Below are positions 1 to 8,996 of a stretch of DNA of 46,641 nucleotides, in pieces (the stretch's first letter is position 1; the number at the start of each line of letters is the position of its first letter). The notes below the pieces were generated by a model. It worked only from the letters and a program-made list of their open reading frames with translations. It had not been told where the DNA came from and did not search any database. Origin of the DNA: Bacillus sp. V3-13 (GTDB taxonomy: Bacteria > Bacillota > Bacilli > Bacillales > Cytobacillaceae). The position numbers were made by a program, and so were the translations under genes. The DNA lies in the NCBI RefSeq assembly GCF_002860165.1, contig NZ_PGUZ01000040.1, forward strand, positions 1 to 46,641, in the 5' to 3' direction.

Positions 1-159
1 ACAAGAAAAGTGTCTTTTTTTCATTTATTTTACTGTATAAAACTGGTTAATCAACACGCCTGACCGAAAACAAAACTACAAAGTGAAAGTATAATTTTTT
101 AATAATGCCAACCAAATCAATCAACTCCTTTTTCTGTATTAATTCAACTTCAAACCTAA

Positions 160-402
160 ACTATCCTACAATTTAACAAAGTAAAGAAAGAGAAAAATGG
201 ACTGCTACTACAGCCTATTAATGTTCAATTCTTGCGCCCGATTGTTAAAGTTTTAAAGTCAGCTTATACACTTGAGAATATCGAACAAAATGAACTGGAC
301 AGTTTAAACCATATAAAAAAGATAAAGACGATACCTTTATTACAATATCGTCCTACCTTTATCCAATTAATTTATTATCTTGTCGTCTTTATCATATTAT
401 AA
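160..402 (+). pseudogene. unrecognised open-frame fragment cut by the IS element
   Basis: A stop-free frame of 80 codons follows a TAA at 157-159 and ends with TAA at 400-402, directly against the left end of the insertion sequence. It has no start codon. The last 20 or so residues are hydrophobic (it ends LIYYLVVFIIL). I do not recognise the family. It may be the tail of an older gene or chance; it does not resemble the missing front of the MFS transporter on the other side of the IS. Bases 1-159 show nothing I can support. Confidence 0.25.
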
Positions 403-1744
403 TGGACCCATAAAACTAGACACGAAATGAGGAGATGTTAAAGTAGGTTTATGACAAAAAGAAATCGATATACTCCAGAGTTTAAATCTCAAATCGTGCT
501 AGAAATATTGAAGGAAGAGAAGTCCTTAAGCGAACTCGCTTCCCAACATGGGATCCATGCAAACCAATTGAGGCAATGGAAAAATGCAGCTTTAGAACAA
601 ATGCCGCAACTGTTTACGAAAGAGAACAAAAAACAGGATCAACTCATCTCTGATTATGAAGACCAGATTCAAAACCTATACGCCGAAGTCGGCAAGCTAA
701 CCACGCAGCTGTCGTGGCTTAAAAAAAATCTGGCATTAAAGACTAGAAAAGAAAGGCTGGATTTATTAGATTGGGAGGATTCACAACTGCCTATTAAGGC
801 CCAGGCTGATCTATTAAGTCTTAATAGATCCAGTCTATATTATAAGCCTGTGGAGCCATCCCAAGAGGAGATTATCATCAAAAATCGCATCGATGAGCTT
901 TACACGAAACACCCATTTTTTGGTTCACGTCGTATAAAAGAACATTTAGAAGCAGACGGGCTGCTCATCAATCGAAAAGCTGTTCAGCGCCATATGAGAG
1001 AAATGGGTATTGAAGGCATTCATCCAGGTCCAAACCTCAGTAAACGTAACATGCAGCACCGGATCTATCCATATCTGCTTCGAGGGCTTCAGATTGGTCA
1101 ACCTAATCATGTTTGGGGCATTGATATCACGTACATTCGCCTAGAACGCGGCTGGATGTATTTAGTAGCCTTGATTGATTGGTACTCTCGTTATATAGTA
1201 AGCTGGGAATTAGACCAAACCCTTGAGATCGATTTCGTACTTGAGGCTGTAAATCATGGATTTTCCCAGGCTCGCCCCCAGATATTGAATAGCGATCAAG
1301 GAAGTCATTTTACTAGTCCACAATATACGAATCTAGTCAAATCCGCGGAAGTGAAAATTAGCATGGATGGTAAGGGCCGGGCTCTTGATAACATTATTAC
1401 CGAGCGTTTTTGGCGCTCTATCAAATACGAAGAAGTTTATTTGAATGAATATACAAGCCCACGTGAAGCAAGAAAGGGCATTACAAAATACATTGACTTT
1501 TATAACCATACCAGACTTCATCAGTCATTAGACTATCAGACACCGTCCTCTGTCTACTATAGCTCTTGACATCCCCTCCACATTGTTCTATAAGTGGGAG
1601 AATGTTTGCCCTTTCAGCATGTTCTCCTCTGTAGAACCGCCGTATGAGATTCCACGTTTCATGAGCACCCCCACGCTCATAATGACACAAGGTAAGAGAA
1701 TGCACCTTAACTTTTAAGAATCCGTGTCTTGACAATGGGGTCCA
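403..1744 (+). mobile_element. IS3-family insertion sequence
   Basis: The element is bounded by imperfect terminal inverted repeats. The left end begins TGGACCC and has AGACACG at positions 16-22; the right end, read inward from 1744, begins TGGACCC and has AGACACG at the same offset. It encodes one DDE transposase. About 175 bp of non-coding DNA lies between the transposase stop and the right end. No target-site duplication is visible: TAA precedes the left end and TCA follows the right end. This fits a deletion or recombination after insertion. Confidence 0.85.
451..1569 (+). CDS. IS3-family transposase, OrfA and OrfB fused in one frame
   Basis: The 372-residue protein catalyses transposition of its own element. 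Residues 1-55 form a helix-turn-helix (YTPEFKSQIV...HGIHANQLRQW), 60-95 a leucine-rich coiled stretch, and 205-370 the rve integrase core. The catalytic triad is D225 (GIDITY), D282 (NSDQGSHF) and E318 (IITERFW), with 35 residues between the second D and the E, as expected for DDE(35). IS3 elements normally carry separate orfA and orfB joined by -1 frameshifting. Here both are in one frame through an A8 run at 721-728, next to the WLKKNL codons. With one A fewer the frame would stop after about 95 residues. The copy therefore looks locked in the fused form, or the homopolymer is misread. Confidence 0.9.
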   Translation: MTKRNRYTPEFKSQIVLEILKEEKSLSELASQHGIHANQLRQWKNAALEQMPQLFTKENKKQDQLISDYEDQIQNLYAEVGKLTTQLSWLKKNLALKTRKERLDLLDWEDSQLPIKAQADLLSLNRSSLYYKPVEPSQEEIIIKNRIDELYTKHPFFGSRRIKEHLEADGLLINRKAVQRHMREMGIEGIHPGPNLSKRNMQHRIYPYLLRGLQIGQPNHVWGIDITYIRLERGWMYLVALIDWYSRYIVSWELDQTLEIDFVLEAVNHGFSQARPQILNSDQGSHFTSPQYTNLVKSAEVKISMDGKGRALDNIITERFWRSIKYEEVYLNEYTSPREARKGITKYIDFYNHTRLHQSLDYQTPSSVYYSS

Positions 1745-2674
1745 TCATACATTGTCACCACTATCTTGATGGGTGTTTCTATGTCATTTAGCATTTGGTT
1801 AATATTACGTTTTATTTCAGGGGTTACAAGCGCAATTGTTTTTGTATTTATATCCGGATGGATATCTCAAGTAATTCATAATTACGAAGGCAAAAATCGA
1901 AATGGAATTATATTTGGAGGTGTGGGATTCGGAATTTTTCTTTCTGGTTTTTTAGTTCCATTATTAATGCCTATCTCTAACTGGAGAGTTATTTGGATCA
2001 CGCTTGGACTAATTAGTATTGTTTTCACATTGATTTTCTATAGGTTCTTACCTGAATCTATCCAAAAATTACATTCTCCACACAAAAAAGACTCAACTGA
2101 TTCTAAGCGTTCTGTTCTCGGTTTATATTTTTGTTATTTTTGTGAGGGATTTGGATATATTATTTTTGGTACTTTTATAGTTGCACTGTTAAGTAGTAAT
2201 GAAACCTTACCTATTTCGCCTTCTGTTATATGGGCTATAACTGGATTAGCGGCTATCCCTTCTTGTTTGTTTTGGATGTGGCTGCGAAATCGTCTATCTT
2301 TAATTCGAACTCTTTCTATAGCCTATATTGTACAATTAACTGCAATTGTTTTTGTTATAATCTCTTCCTCCCTTATTTTCACAATTCTTAGTGGGATAGG
2401 GTTTGGTGGAACATTTATAGGGATTACAGTCTTATCATTTGAGAAGGCTCGTGAATTGCGGCCAGATGCCCCCCAACAACTTATTGCTGGTATAACCGCA
2501 GTATATGGGATAGGACAATTGTTGGGTCCAGTTGCGACGTCGTTTTTACATCAGGATGTCTCCTATGTTCCATCTTTTATATTATCTGCAGTTGTTATAT
2601 TAGTTGGTCTCGTGACTTTTCTTATTTCTGATAAAATTTCAAGTTTTAAAGTTAAACAAAAGTCTTTAATTTAA
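1745..2674 (+). pseudogene. MFS transporter lacking its N-terminus (YbfB/YjiJ-like)
   Basis: The frame is open from the IS right end (SYIVTTILMGVSMSF...) to TAA at 2672-2674, giving about 309 residues. A TTG at 1766 could start a 302-residue product but has no ribosome binding site. It has about nine hydrophobic segments and the MFS loop pattern; FISGW and GRNGIIFGGVGFGIFLSG resemble the YbfB/YjiJ group, whose members run to about 390 residues. Roughly the first 75-85 residues, including the first two membrane spans, are missing and do not lie on the other side of the IS. It is almost certainly non-functional. The family assignment is from pattern recognition only. Confidence 0.7.
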
Positions 2675-3031
2675 CTTTTAGATACAACTAAAGAACTTAC
2701 TCCTTATGAATCTATAGTTGAAAAACTAGGAATTACCTTTATAGTTAAACCTATTTCACAAGGATGCAGCAAAGGTGTTTTTCTTGTGAAAGAAGAAAAA
2801 CACTATCCGGAGGCTGTAGAAAAAGCATCTAAATTTGAAAATAATATTCTTCTTGAAGAATTTGTTCTTGGAAAAGAAATTACTGTAGGAATATTAAACC
2901 GAAAAATTTTGCCTATTGTAGATGTCGTTTATTCAAATCAAATTTTTGATTACAACACTAAATTTACTCCAGGACTTACCTCATATCAAAAATCTACTTT
3001 GCCTATTGAATTACGGTGTTTGTCATTATAG
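2675..3031 (+). pseudogene. D-alanine-D-alanine ligase fragment (ATP-grasp)
   Basis: The reading frame continues in phase just after the MFS stop codon and encodes an ATP-grasp central segment: FIVKPISQGCSKGV, LLEEFVLGKEITVGI, LPIVDVVY. These match the ATP-binding lobe of D-Ala-D-Ala ligases, which join two D-alanines for peptidoglycan synthesis. There is no start codon with a ribosome binding site, and the frame leaves the family after TLPIELR. Both the N-terminal domain and the C-terminal metal-binding third are missing. The MFS and Ddl scraps sitting nose to tail point to a deletion junction. Confidence 0.7.
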
Positions 3032-3053
3032 TTGTCGCATAATTCATCAATCC

Positions 3054-3190
3054 CCGAGTTCAGTCAAGGCTACCGCGCTGCGCTTGCTGACCTAGTGATT
3101 TGACGAAAGGAAAAGCGTGATTTCGATTCAAATCACTAAGGAAATGAGGAATATTATGGTTTCCTCAATGCTTCGGTCTAAATGCCATAA
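3054..3190. other. non-coding stretch with several nested hairpins
   Basis: The gap from 3032 to 3323 has no gene. It contains a 9-bp inverted repeat AGTGATTTG (3094-3102) / CAAATCACT (3129-3137), a 7-bp hairpin TGAGGAA (3145-3151) / TTCCTCA (3161-3167), and a competing pair TTATGG (3154-3159) / CCATAA (3185-3190). I do not recognise it as a known RNA family. It could be an RNA remnant of a lost element or chance pairing. Confidence 0.3.
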
Positions 3191-3323
3191 CTATGTTTAT
3201 ACGGTTCACCACTATTAATCTACACTTATTTACCTTAATTAAATGGTTAAATTGGCAGCTCTTCCTCAATAATCTGGCCCGTTTGCTGAATAGTATAGGT
3301 TTCTACAAAGAGCATATATGCAG

Positions 3324-3353
3324 AAAAAAAGCCCGAGTTAATTTAACTCGAGC
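3324..3353 (-). terminator. Rho-independent terminator of the old rlmD tail
   Basis: Read on the minus strand, GCTCGAGTT / AACTCGGGC forms a 9-bp stem (one G-U pair) with a 5-nt loop, followed by seven T (A run at 3324-3330). It lies just downstream of the rlmD 3' fragment. A near copy sits at about 12117-12140 in the second rlmD-tail relic. Confidence 0.75.
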
Positions 3354-3396
3354 CGGCATATGATGATAGATCCAAGGTAAATGCGCTGCATCAAAT

Positions 3397-3700
3397 TCAT
3401 TTCTTAGTCAGCCAGGTACAGCACTCCACATGAATAGTCTGCGGAAACATATCGACAGGCTGCACTTCAATCGTCTTATATCCCCCATCCTCAAGGATCC
3501 GCAAATCCCTGGCCACAAGTGTAGCGGAGTAGCAGGAAACGTAAACTACCTTCTTCGTCTTCATTTCAATAATCGTCTGAAGCAAGGCTCCATTGCAACC
3601 TTTACGCGTAGGATCGACAACTAATACGTCAGCCTCGTTTCCTTCTTTATTTTGAAGCGAAAGCAGAGCTTTCTTATTATCAAGAATACTTGTAATCTTG
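3397..3700 (-). pseudogene. displaced 3' end of rlmD (23S rRNA m5U methyltransferase)
   Basis: This is about 100 codons of the RlmD C-terminus: [19 protein letters not shown], then [15 protein letters not shown], then [15 protein letters not shown]. The intact gene at 15949-17319 has VDPPRKGC and [10 protein letters not shown] at these places. The motif around the catalytic cysteine is therefore altered and carries an extra residue, and the C-terminal tail differs. DNA similarity to the intact gene covers about 3433-3648 and stops abruptly upstream. No start with a ribosome binding site remains. Its own terminator follows. It may mark the far side of an integration event at the rlmD 3' end. 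Confidence 0.85.
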
Positions 3701-3802
3701 AAGTCTCAGATTCAACCAAAAAGAAAAGTGCAAGTGCTTTGGTTGTATAATACACATCTATAATTGGGCAAATTTACTTATAGGAATTGGCAGCTGTAAA
3801 AC

Positions 3803-5295
3803 CTAACGCACACCTTCCCACAGCTCCCGCTCTACGGCTCGAGGATCGTCCACAACCACCGAGGTCGTATCGAAGCGCATGGTTGCTCTGCGGTTGAGAT
3901 CATACTTCGGCCAACCGCAGTCTCCATTGGTGGCAAACGCAACCCAGGCAGCATGCATGGTGTCAGCAAGCTGCTGCGGAGGGTTGTCTCCCAGAAGCGG
4001 CCCTACCATCGGCTTAAATCCCTTGTCGAGCGTGTCAAAAACGAAGGCAATCTCGAGCGCATGGCAAGCACCGAGAAGTCCGTTGAGCTGTGGCGAACGC
4101 CAGGCAAACTCGTACATATAGGTGGCCGAGGTGCGCCTCGCATGTGCATCGGCCAGGCGGATAGCGGGAATACGGCACCACCAGTCGGTCTGGATAGCCG
4201 CGAGCAGATCGCCGGGACTGGCGCCTGGGTGTGCTGCGCTATAGGCCGCCAATGTCGCTTCTACCGGGAGTCCGTATGCCGCCACAGCCCCGGCCAAAGC
4301 TTCATGGGTAACATGGTTGATTGCGCCACTGGCTACCAGGAACAATCTCCACTCGTCGGTGTTCGTGCCGACCAGGATATCGACACCCGCACCGGATCCG
4401 GCAACAATGCGATCAATAGGACGTGCAGGGATGATCTCCCCGTCGACTACAGGCTGCCACGGTAGCGTACTGGCCACCAACTCAAAACCCCAGCGCTCAG
4501 GGTCGGGATGCGCAAGAAGATCAGCTTCAACTCCGCCTGCGCCGCAAGCAGGCGATCGAGTGGGACCGCTGCGATCGCCTCTAGGCTTGCTTCGACGCCA
4601 AGCTTCCGGGCAAGATACTGGCCAATCTGCTGTGCAGTGGCAGCCGAGATCACCTGATGAGCCGCTCCACTCTGGGCGATGGCTCGCCTGAAAAGGCCAT
4701 CGGCGCGGGGCATGGAAAGCAGCGTGCCGACGCTCATCGCACCAGCCGACTCACCGAAGATGGTGACGTTGCCGGGATCCCCTCCGAAGGCGGCAATATT
4801 ATCCCTTACCCACTCCAGAGCGGCGACCTGGTCAAGCAAACCGAGGTTGGCGTTTCCGTCGCCAAGATAGAGAAAGCCATCGACACCGACACGGTAATTG
4901 ATGGTCACGCATACGATGCCGTCGCGGGCGAAGCGGCTGCCGTTATACGTCGCCCCCGATCCAAGCTCAAACATACCTCCGGGAATCCACACCATGACCG
5001 GCAGCCCGGCCAACCCCAGGTCCGGAGACCAGATGTTGAGGTTCAGGCAGTCTTCACCAGGGACGGCAGGATCCGGGGCAAGCTCCGCAGCCTGCGGGTC
5101 AGGGCGCAGCTGAGGTGCCTCCGGGCCATAGGTGAGGGCGTCTCGTACACCGTGCCAGGGCTCAACCGGCTGTGGTGGCAGGAACCGATTGGGACCAAAC
5201 GGTGGCGCTGCATAGGGAATACCTTTAAAAGTGAACACTCCATCGGCAACAATGCCACGCACCTCACCATGCCGTGTTTTGACAACTGTATTCAT
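3803..5295 (-). pseudogene. type B carboxylesterase (pNB-esterase-like), frameshifted
   Basis: The predicted protein would be an alpha/beta hydrolase cleaving carboxylic esters, about 497 residues if one base were restored. The ATG at 5293-5295 follows a clear AAGGAGG site. The N-terminal frame has the type B signatures [11 protein letters not shown] (about 81-91) and FGESAGAMS, with nucleophile S183. The C-terminal frame continues with GTNTDEW and CHALEIAFVF, the latter carrying the likely catalytic His. The frames break near 4523-4527: the codons after AELK shift by one, and adding one base restores a smooth [20 protein letters not shown]. Base composition is distinctly GC-rich compared with the AT-rich neighbours, suggesting transfer from a high-GC donor. 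The frameshift is either real inactivation or a sequencing error. Confidence 0.85.
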
Positions 5296-5351
5296 GTGTA
5301 TACCTCCTTCAAATATTTTGGATCGAAAAGAGACTATCCAGATTTCCTCTC

Positions 5352-5768
5352 TTACTTTTTTTGTGCTTTGTCCAGGGCGTTTTCCACCGACTTTAGATAG
5401 GCCTTGGAAGTAATGGTTGCACCGCTTATGGTGCCCACCTGCAGCGACTGTGATTTGATTACTCTATTGTATAACTTATCTGTGAATTCCGGCGATTGGT
5501 TCTCTTTATGCTTTAGTAGTTTAATATCAGTGACCTTGCCTGAAGACACTGTAACCTGAACTTCATTGGCCCTCCATTTGTACATCCCACCTTCATATTT
5601 CCCAATATAAGTGCCGTCATTAAGCTGTTTAAAATCCACATCAGTGATAGGGAGGCTTCTACCTTCTCGGCGTTCCCCCGAAGTAAAAATAAGCGCTCCT
5701 CCCAAACCCGTCACAACAAAAATTACCAGTATAATTATTAGCATTCCAATCTTCCCCTTCCTTTTCAT
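5352..5768 (-). CDS. membrane-anchored FMN-binding domain protein
   Basis: The 138-residue protein has one N-terminal membrane span (residues 8-28) and then an FMN-binding domain (NqrC/RnfG type) placed outside the cell. The flavin motif SGATITS is at 115-121; in this family ApbE attaches FMN to a threonine of the (S/T)GAT motif. Basic residues before the span (MKRKGK) fit an N-in signal anchor. The next gene upstream, 19 bp away, encodes ApbE, so the pair makes sense as carrier and modifying enzyme. The likely role is one-electron transfer at the cell surface; the partner reductase is not in the window. A purine-rich GGAAGGGGAAG site precedes the ATG. Confidence 0.85.
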   Translation of the reverse strand: MKRKGKIGMLIIILVIFVVTGLGGALIFTSGERREGRSLPITDVDFKQLNDGTYIGKYEGGMYKWRANEVQVTVSSGKVTDIKLLKHKENQSPEFTDKLYNRVIKSQSLQVGTISGATITSKAYLKSVENALDKAQKK

Positions 5769-5787
5769 TCTAATCTTCCCCTTCCAT

Positions 5788-6753
5788 TTAAGTTAAGATA
5801 TTCACGCTTATACCTTCACCGGCCTGAAAGCATTCCTTCAAGCCAGCCGTAACGTGAACCTGTAAGTCTATGTCCACGAGAATGGCTTCAGCTCCGGAGA
5901 ATCGTCTTAGAAGTTCAAGCCCCTTTTCCATCCCGGCTACGAACAATATGGTGGACAACGCATCAGCAGCCATGGAGCTATCGGCAACTATGGTCACGCT
6001 TACCAAACCTGATTCCGCCGGATATCCGGTAGATGGATCCAGGATATGATGATGCCTTTTACCGTTACTGCCAATGTAGTATCGCTGATAGTCCCCGGAT
6101 GTAACCACTGCCTTGTCAGCCACAGAAACAAGACCCATTAAGCTGTTTTCCTGCCTGGGATGCTGGATACCCACACGCCACGGGGAACCATCAGGCTTTG
6201 TCCCTAAAGCCACCACATTCCCTCCGATATTTGTAAAAGCTGATGAGACGCCGTATTTCTTAAATACCTCCAAAAACTTATCGCCGGCAAACCCTTTTCC
6301 TATACCCCCCAGGTCAATGGACTGGCCCAGCCTTTGAAGTCCGGCAGCCTTTTCGCAGGGATCCAATAACAAGTCAGAATAGTCCACCAAAGGAAGAATA
6401 TTCCTTATCCTTGATTCCTCTGGAGGCTTGAACGTATCCTTGCCGTTGTTCCATAAGGTTACTAAAGGCCCAATAGTGACATCGAAGAGGCCCTGGCAGT
6501 ATCTTGAGAATTCAATAGCACGTGATAGTACCTCATACGTTTCACCGCTCAGCCTTTCGTATTTCATACCTGCAGACCTGTTGATCCTGCTTATCTCGCT
6601 TCCGGGTATAAAACGGCTCAGCAGTTCTTCCAGCCGTACAGCTTCATCGCGGACTGCTCTAAGAGATTCCTCAGCATGCTTGCCGAAAGCTCTGTGAGTC
6701 ATCACTGTGCTCATCCCAACGTTCATTGAATGGGCAACTACCGCCTTGTCCAC
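5788..6753 (-). CDS. apbE: ApbE, FAD:protein FMN transferase
   Basis: ApbE transfers FMN from FAD to a threonine of a target protein with magnesium. The ApbE fold covers almost the whole sequence, with conserved IDLGGIGKGFAGDK, TNIGGNVVALG, HHHILDPSTGYPA and SSMAADALST. The open frame could begin at GTG 6762, but the AAAGGAG site at 6762-6768 would touch that codon. GTG at 6753, 8 nt downstream, is a better start and gives 321 residues. No lipoprotein signal is visible, unlike many exported ApbE proteins, so its location is uncertain. It is transcribed toward the FMN-binding gene 19 bp further on, its probable substrate. Confidence 0.9.
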   Translation of the reverse strand: MDKAVVAHSMNVGMSTVMTHRAFGKHAEESLRAVRDEAVRLEELLSRFIPGSEISRINRSAGMKYERLSGETYEVLSRAIEFSRYCQGLFDVTIGPLVTLWNNGKDTFKPPEESRIRNILPLVDYSDLLLDPCEKAAGLQRLGQSIDLGGIGKGFAGDKFLEVFKKYGVSSAFTNIGGNVVALGTKPDGSPWRVGIQHPRQENSLMGLVSVADKAVVTSGDYQRYYIGSNGKRHHHILDPSTGYPAESGLVSVTIVADSSMAADALSTILFVAGMEKGLELLRRFSGAEAILVDIDLQVHVTAGLKECFQAGEGISVNILT

Positions 6754-6899
6754 TTGCACCACTCCTTTCTCTAACTTCTCCTGTAATATTTTTGTCCTGG
6801 AAGTACCACTTGCGAATCATTTCACAATATAAGTTAAATCTAAAACTACCTGAGCAGTACTCGGTAACTGGATAATTCACACTGAAATAATACTCTCCT

Positions 6900-6936
6900 G
6901 TACGTGAATGAATATTTGATAAATTCATTCATGTAC
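6900..6936. promoter_or_regulatory. putative TetR operator O1, upstream of apbE
   Basis: Near-perfect 14-bp inverted repeat, GTACGTGAATGAAT and ATTCATTCATGTAC, separated by 9 bp (13 of 14 pairs). The 25-bp core 6906-6930 has the same half sites and length as the repeat in front of the neighbouring tetR gene (7571-7595). It lies between tetR and apbE, so the regulator probably controls the apbE-FMN pair. A hairpin role in RNA is the alternative. Confidence 0.65.
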
Positions 6937-6964
6937 GGGCAAAAAAATGACTGCCTGTATCTAT

Positions 6965-7549
6965 CTATTTTCGGCAATCAGTTAAGCCTTTCATTATGAA
7001 CTCCGTTAAGTAATACAAAATCTGTGGAAAGTGCTGAATCCCGATTTCTCTTTTATGAATATCGATATAAAGTATAGAGTTAAAAAGGGCGAATATAAGC
7101 TCATCGTCCAGATCATCCCTTATTTTCCTTTCAGCCTTCCATTTTTTAATTAACTCTGCTTTACCGCTATGCATGAGTTCATCAATGCTCTCTATTCCGC
7201 CCTGGTCATAAAAATACTGCTCCAGTTTACTAAAGAGATCCCTGTTATACCATTCCTTTAGTATCAGATTTGAGTTCATGGCACTGATGTTCTGTTTCAC
7301 TAGCTTTGTAACCAGCGTTACGGGATCATCATTCAGGTCAATAGATTCCACAATACTCTTTTTAAGTTTCTCGTTTTCTTTTAGATAAATCTCTAAGAAA
7401 AGCTTCTCTTTCGAGGAGTAGTAGTTATAAAAAGTACCTATCCCAATTCCGGCCATCTTTGCTATGTCTGAAACATTAGTGTCTTTGAATCCTTTTGAGT
7501 AAAATAACTCCCTTCCTGAATTAAAGATAGCTGCTTTTTTATCTATCAA
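6965..7549 (-). CDS. TetR/AcrR-family transcriptional repressor
   Basis: The protein has a typical TetR N-terminus: the helix-turn-helix NVSDIAKMAGIGIGTFYNYY followed by SKEKLF, then an all-helical ligand and dimerisation domain of low conservation. The open frame begins at 7567 (ATG ATG GAG...), but GGAGG falls inside it. TTG at 7549 lies 8 nt after that site and is the better start, giving 194 residues. It is followed by apbE and the FMN-binding gene on the same strand. Two matching palindromes, one in front of its own start and one in front of apbE, suggest autoregulation and control of the flavinylation genes. The ligand is unknown. Confidence 0.85.
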   Translation of the reverse strand: MIDKKAAIFNSGRELFYSKGFKDTNVSDIAKMAGIGIGTFYNYYSSKEKLFLEIYLKENEKLKKSIVESIDLNDDPVTLVTKLVKQNISAMNSNLILKEWYNRDLFSKLEQYFYDQGGIESIDELMHSGKAELIKKWKAERKIRDDLDDELIFALFNSILYIDIHKREIGIQHFPQILYYLTEFIMKGLTDCRK

Positions 7550-7570
7550 GTAACCAACCTCCATCATTCC

Positions 7571-7595
7571 GAATGAACATTTTTAATATTCATTC
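7571..7595. promoter_or_regulatory. putative TetR operator O2, upstream of tetR
   Basis: A 25-bp inverted repeat with half sites GAATGAA and TTCATTC separated by 11 bp, about 20 bp before the likely TTG start of tetR. On the minus strand it reads GAATGAATATT...TTCATTC, the same length and ends as the core of O1. The shared design supports autoregulation by this TetR protein. Confidence 0.65.
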
Positions 7596-7904
7596 ATACT
7601 ATAGCATTACTATATTTTTCCGTCAATCTTAATTACCAAAATTATTGAATGACAATAAAGTCTTTCAACATTTGACTACGTAAAGCCGCATTCTTCCGTT
7701 GAAAAATGCGGCTGCTTCAAAAAATATTATTTTCTTTTAATTCTAACCTAAAGACCGCACACAAGATTGATGACAATAAAGTTGTTTCTAAACATCTTTT
7801 TATTCCACAATCGCGCCCTATAATGGAATAACTTATCATCTTCTATTAACCAGTATTGCTGAAAAAGGGTCAATTTTTCGATTGGTTTTATTTTACTGAC
7901 TTTC

Positions 7905-8642
7905 TTATTGTGCCGTATATCCACCGTCAACTGTTAATGTATTGCCTGTCATAAAGGATGAATCATCCGAAGCCATGAATAATACAGCTTTTGCCATTTC
8001 CTCTGCTTTGCCAAGACGTTGCATTGGTGTAATAGAAGCAAGCTCCTTTTTACTTTCTTCAGGAATAATTGGTGTATCAATAAAGCCTGGTGCTAAAGAG
8101 TTCACACGAATATTTTTAGTTGCATATTCTAACGCAAGTGAGCGTGTTAAGTTGAGAACCCCACCTTTTGCTGCATTGTATGCTGCCGACCCAGGTGAAC
8201 CTACCCAACCATACATAGAAGCTGTATTGACGATAGTGCCACCACCTGATTTCAGCATTTCACGAATGGCCTCACGTGCTACTAAAAATACACCATCTAA
8301 GTCCACATTGACTGTGTTGCGCCATTCATCATAGGAAAGCTCCTCTGTTGGTGTAACACGCCCAATCCCTGCATTATTAAATACGATATCTACTTTTCCA
8401 AAAGCATCCACTGCCTCTTTGAAAATATTTTGTACCTCCTCTTCAATTGTAATGTTTGCTTTTACAAAAAGCGCTTCTGCATTTTGTACCTTTAACTCTG
8501 CTTCAAATGCTTTCCCTTTTTCTTCGTTTAGGTCCACAAGTACTACTTTTGCGCCCTCTTCAACAAATAACTTTGCAGTTGCAGCACCAATGCCTGATGC
8601 CCCCCCTGTAATGACTGCTACTTTATTTTGCAATTTACTCAT
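7905..8642 (-). CDS. short-chain dehydrogenase/reductase (SDR), FabG-like
   Basis: A classical NAD(P)-dependent oxidoreductase of 245 residues from the chosen start. TGGASGIG near the N-terminus binds the cofactor, followed by the NNAG motif, NTASMYGW with the catalytic Ser, YNAAK with catalytic Tyr and Lys, and a C-terminal VDGGYTAQ. The frame can be extended upstream to 8687, but ATG 8642 (MSKLQNK) follows GAGAGGATG and matches the usual SDR beginning. An acidic residue after the second strand (LVDLN) suggests NAD preference. The substrate cannot be told from sequence. A decayed SDR and a second intact SDR lie just upstream on the same strand. Confidence 0.85.
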   Translation of the reverse strand: MSKLQNKVAVITGGASGIGAATAKLFVEEGAKVVLVDLNEEKGKAFEAELKVQNAEALFVKANITIEEEVQNIFKEAVDAFGKVDIVFNNAGIGRVTPTEELSYDEWRNTVNVDLDGVFLVAREAIREMLKSGGGTIVNTASMYGWVGSPGSAAYNAAKGGVLNLTRSLALEYATKNIRVNSLAPGFIDTPIIPEESKKELASITPMQRLGKAEEMAKAVLFMASDDSSFMTGNTLTVDGGYTAQ

Positions 8643-8720
8643 GTCAATACATCCTCTCTCATTTAATGTTTTATAAAAGATCATCATTTGTTATATTGAT
8701 ATTTTATGTTAGATGAAAAC

Positions 8721-8955
8721 TTATAACGCTCCCATACCACCGTCAACTCTATACTGAACTCTCGTGATAAATGCACTTTCATCAGAAGCGAGGAATAAAA
8801 CTAAATTAGCAATATCAGTTGATTCACCATAACGTCCTAATGGAATACTTTGTGCTAATGCTGTTCTTGTTCTACATTCAATCCTTCTTCTAAAGAACGC
8901 ATCATTCTTGTATTAACAGGTGATGGATGGATTGAATTCACACGTACATTACAAA
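8721..8955 (-). pseudogene. decayed C-terminal remnant of a third SDR
   Basis: Two frames together read like the last 75 residues of an SDR. The first is [20 protein letters not shown] (the family's VNxIxPG region), ending at a stop. The second is [20 protein letters not shown], ending VDGGMGAL with TAA at 8721-8723. The frames are out of phase, the P-G after IHP is lost, and no catalytic half is left. It sits between two intact SDR genes and may be debris of an SDR tandem array. Confidence 0.7.
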
Positions 8956-8996
8956 AAAGACACCCAAAATATTAAGCCACCCTTATAGTGTTCGAA

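Noticed and set aside
3879-5400. Several plus-strand frames opposite the esterase gene, up to 247 residues
   Set aside because: GC-rich antisense shadows; the minus strand has clear esterase motifs and a proper start.
6671-6928. Minus-strand frame of 85 codons overlapping the apbE start
   Set aside because: Out of frame with ApbE, begins inside the operator, and has no family features.
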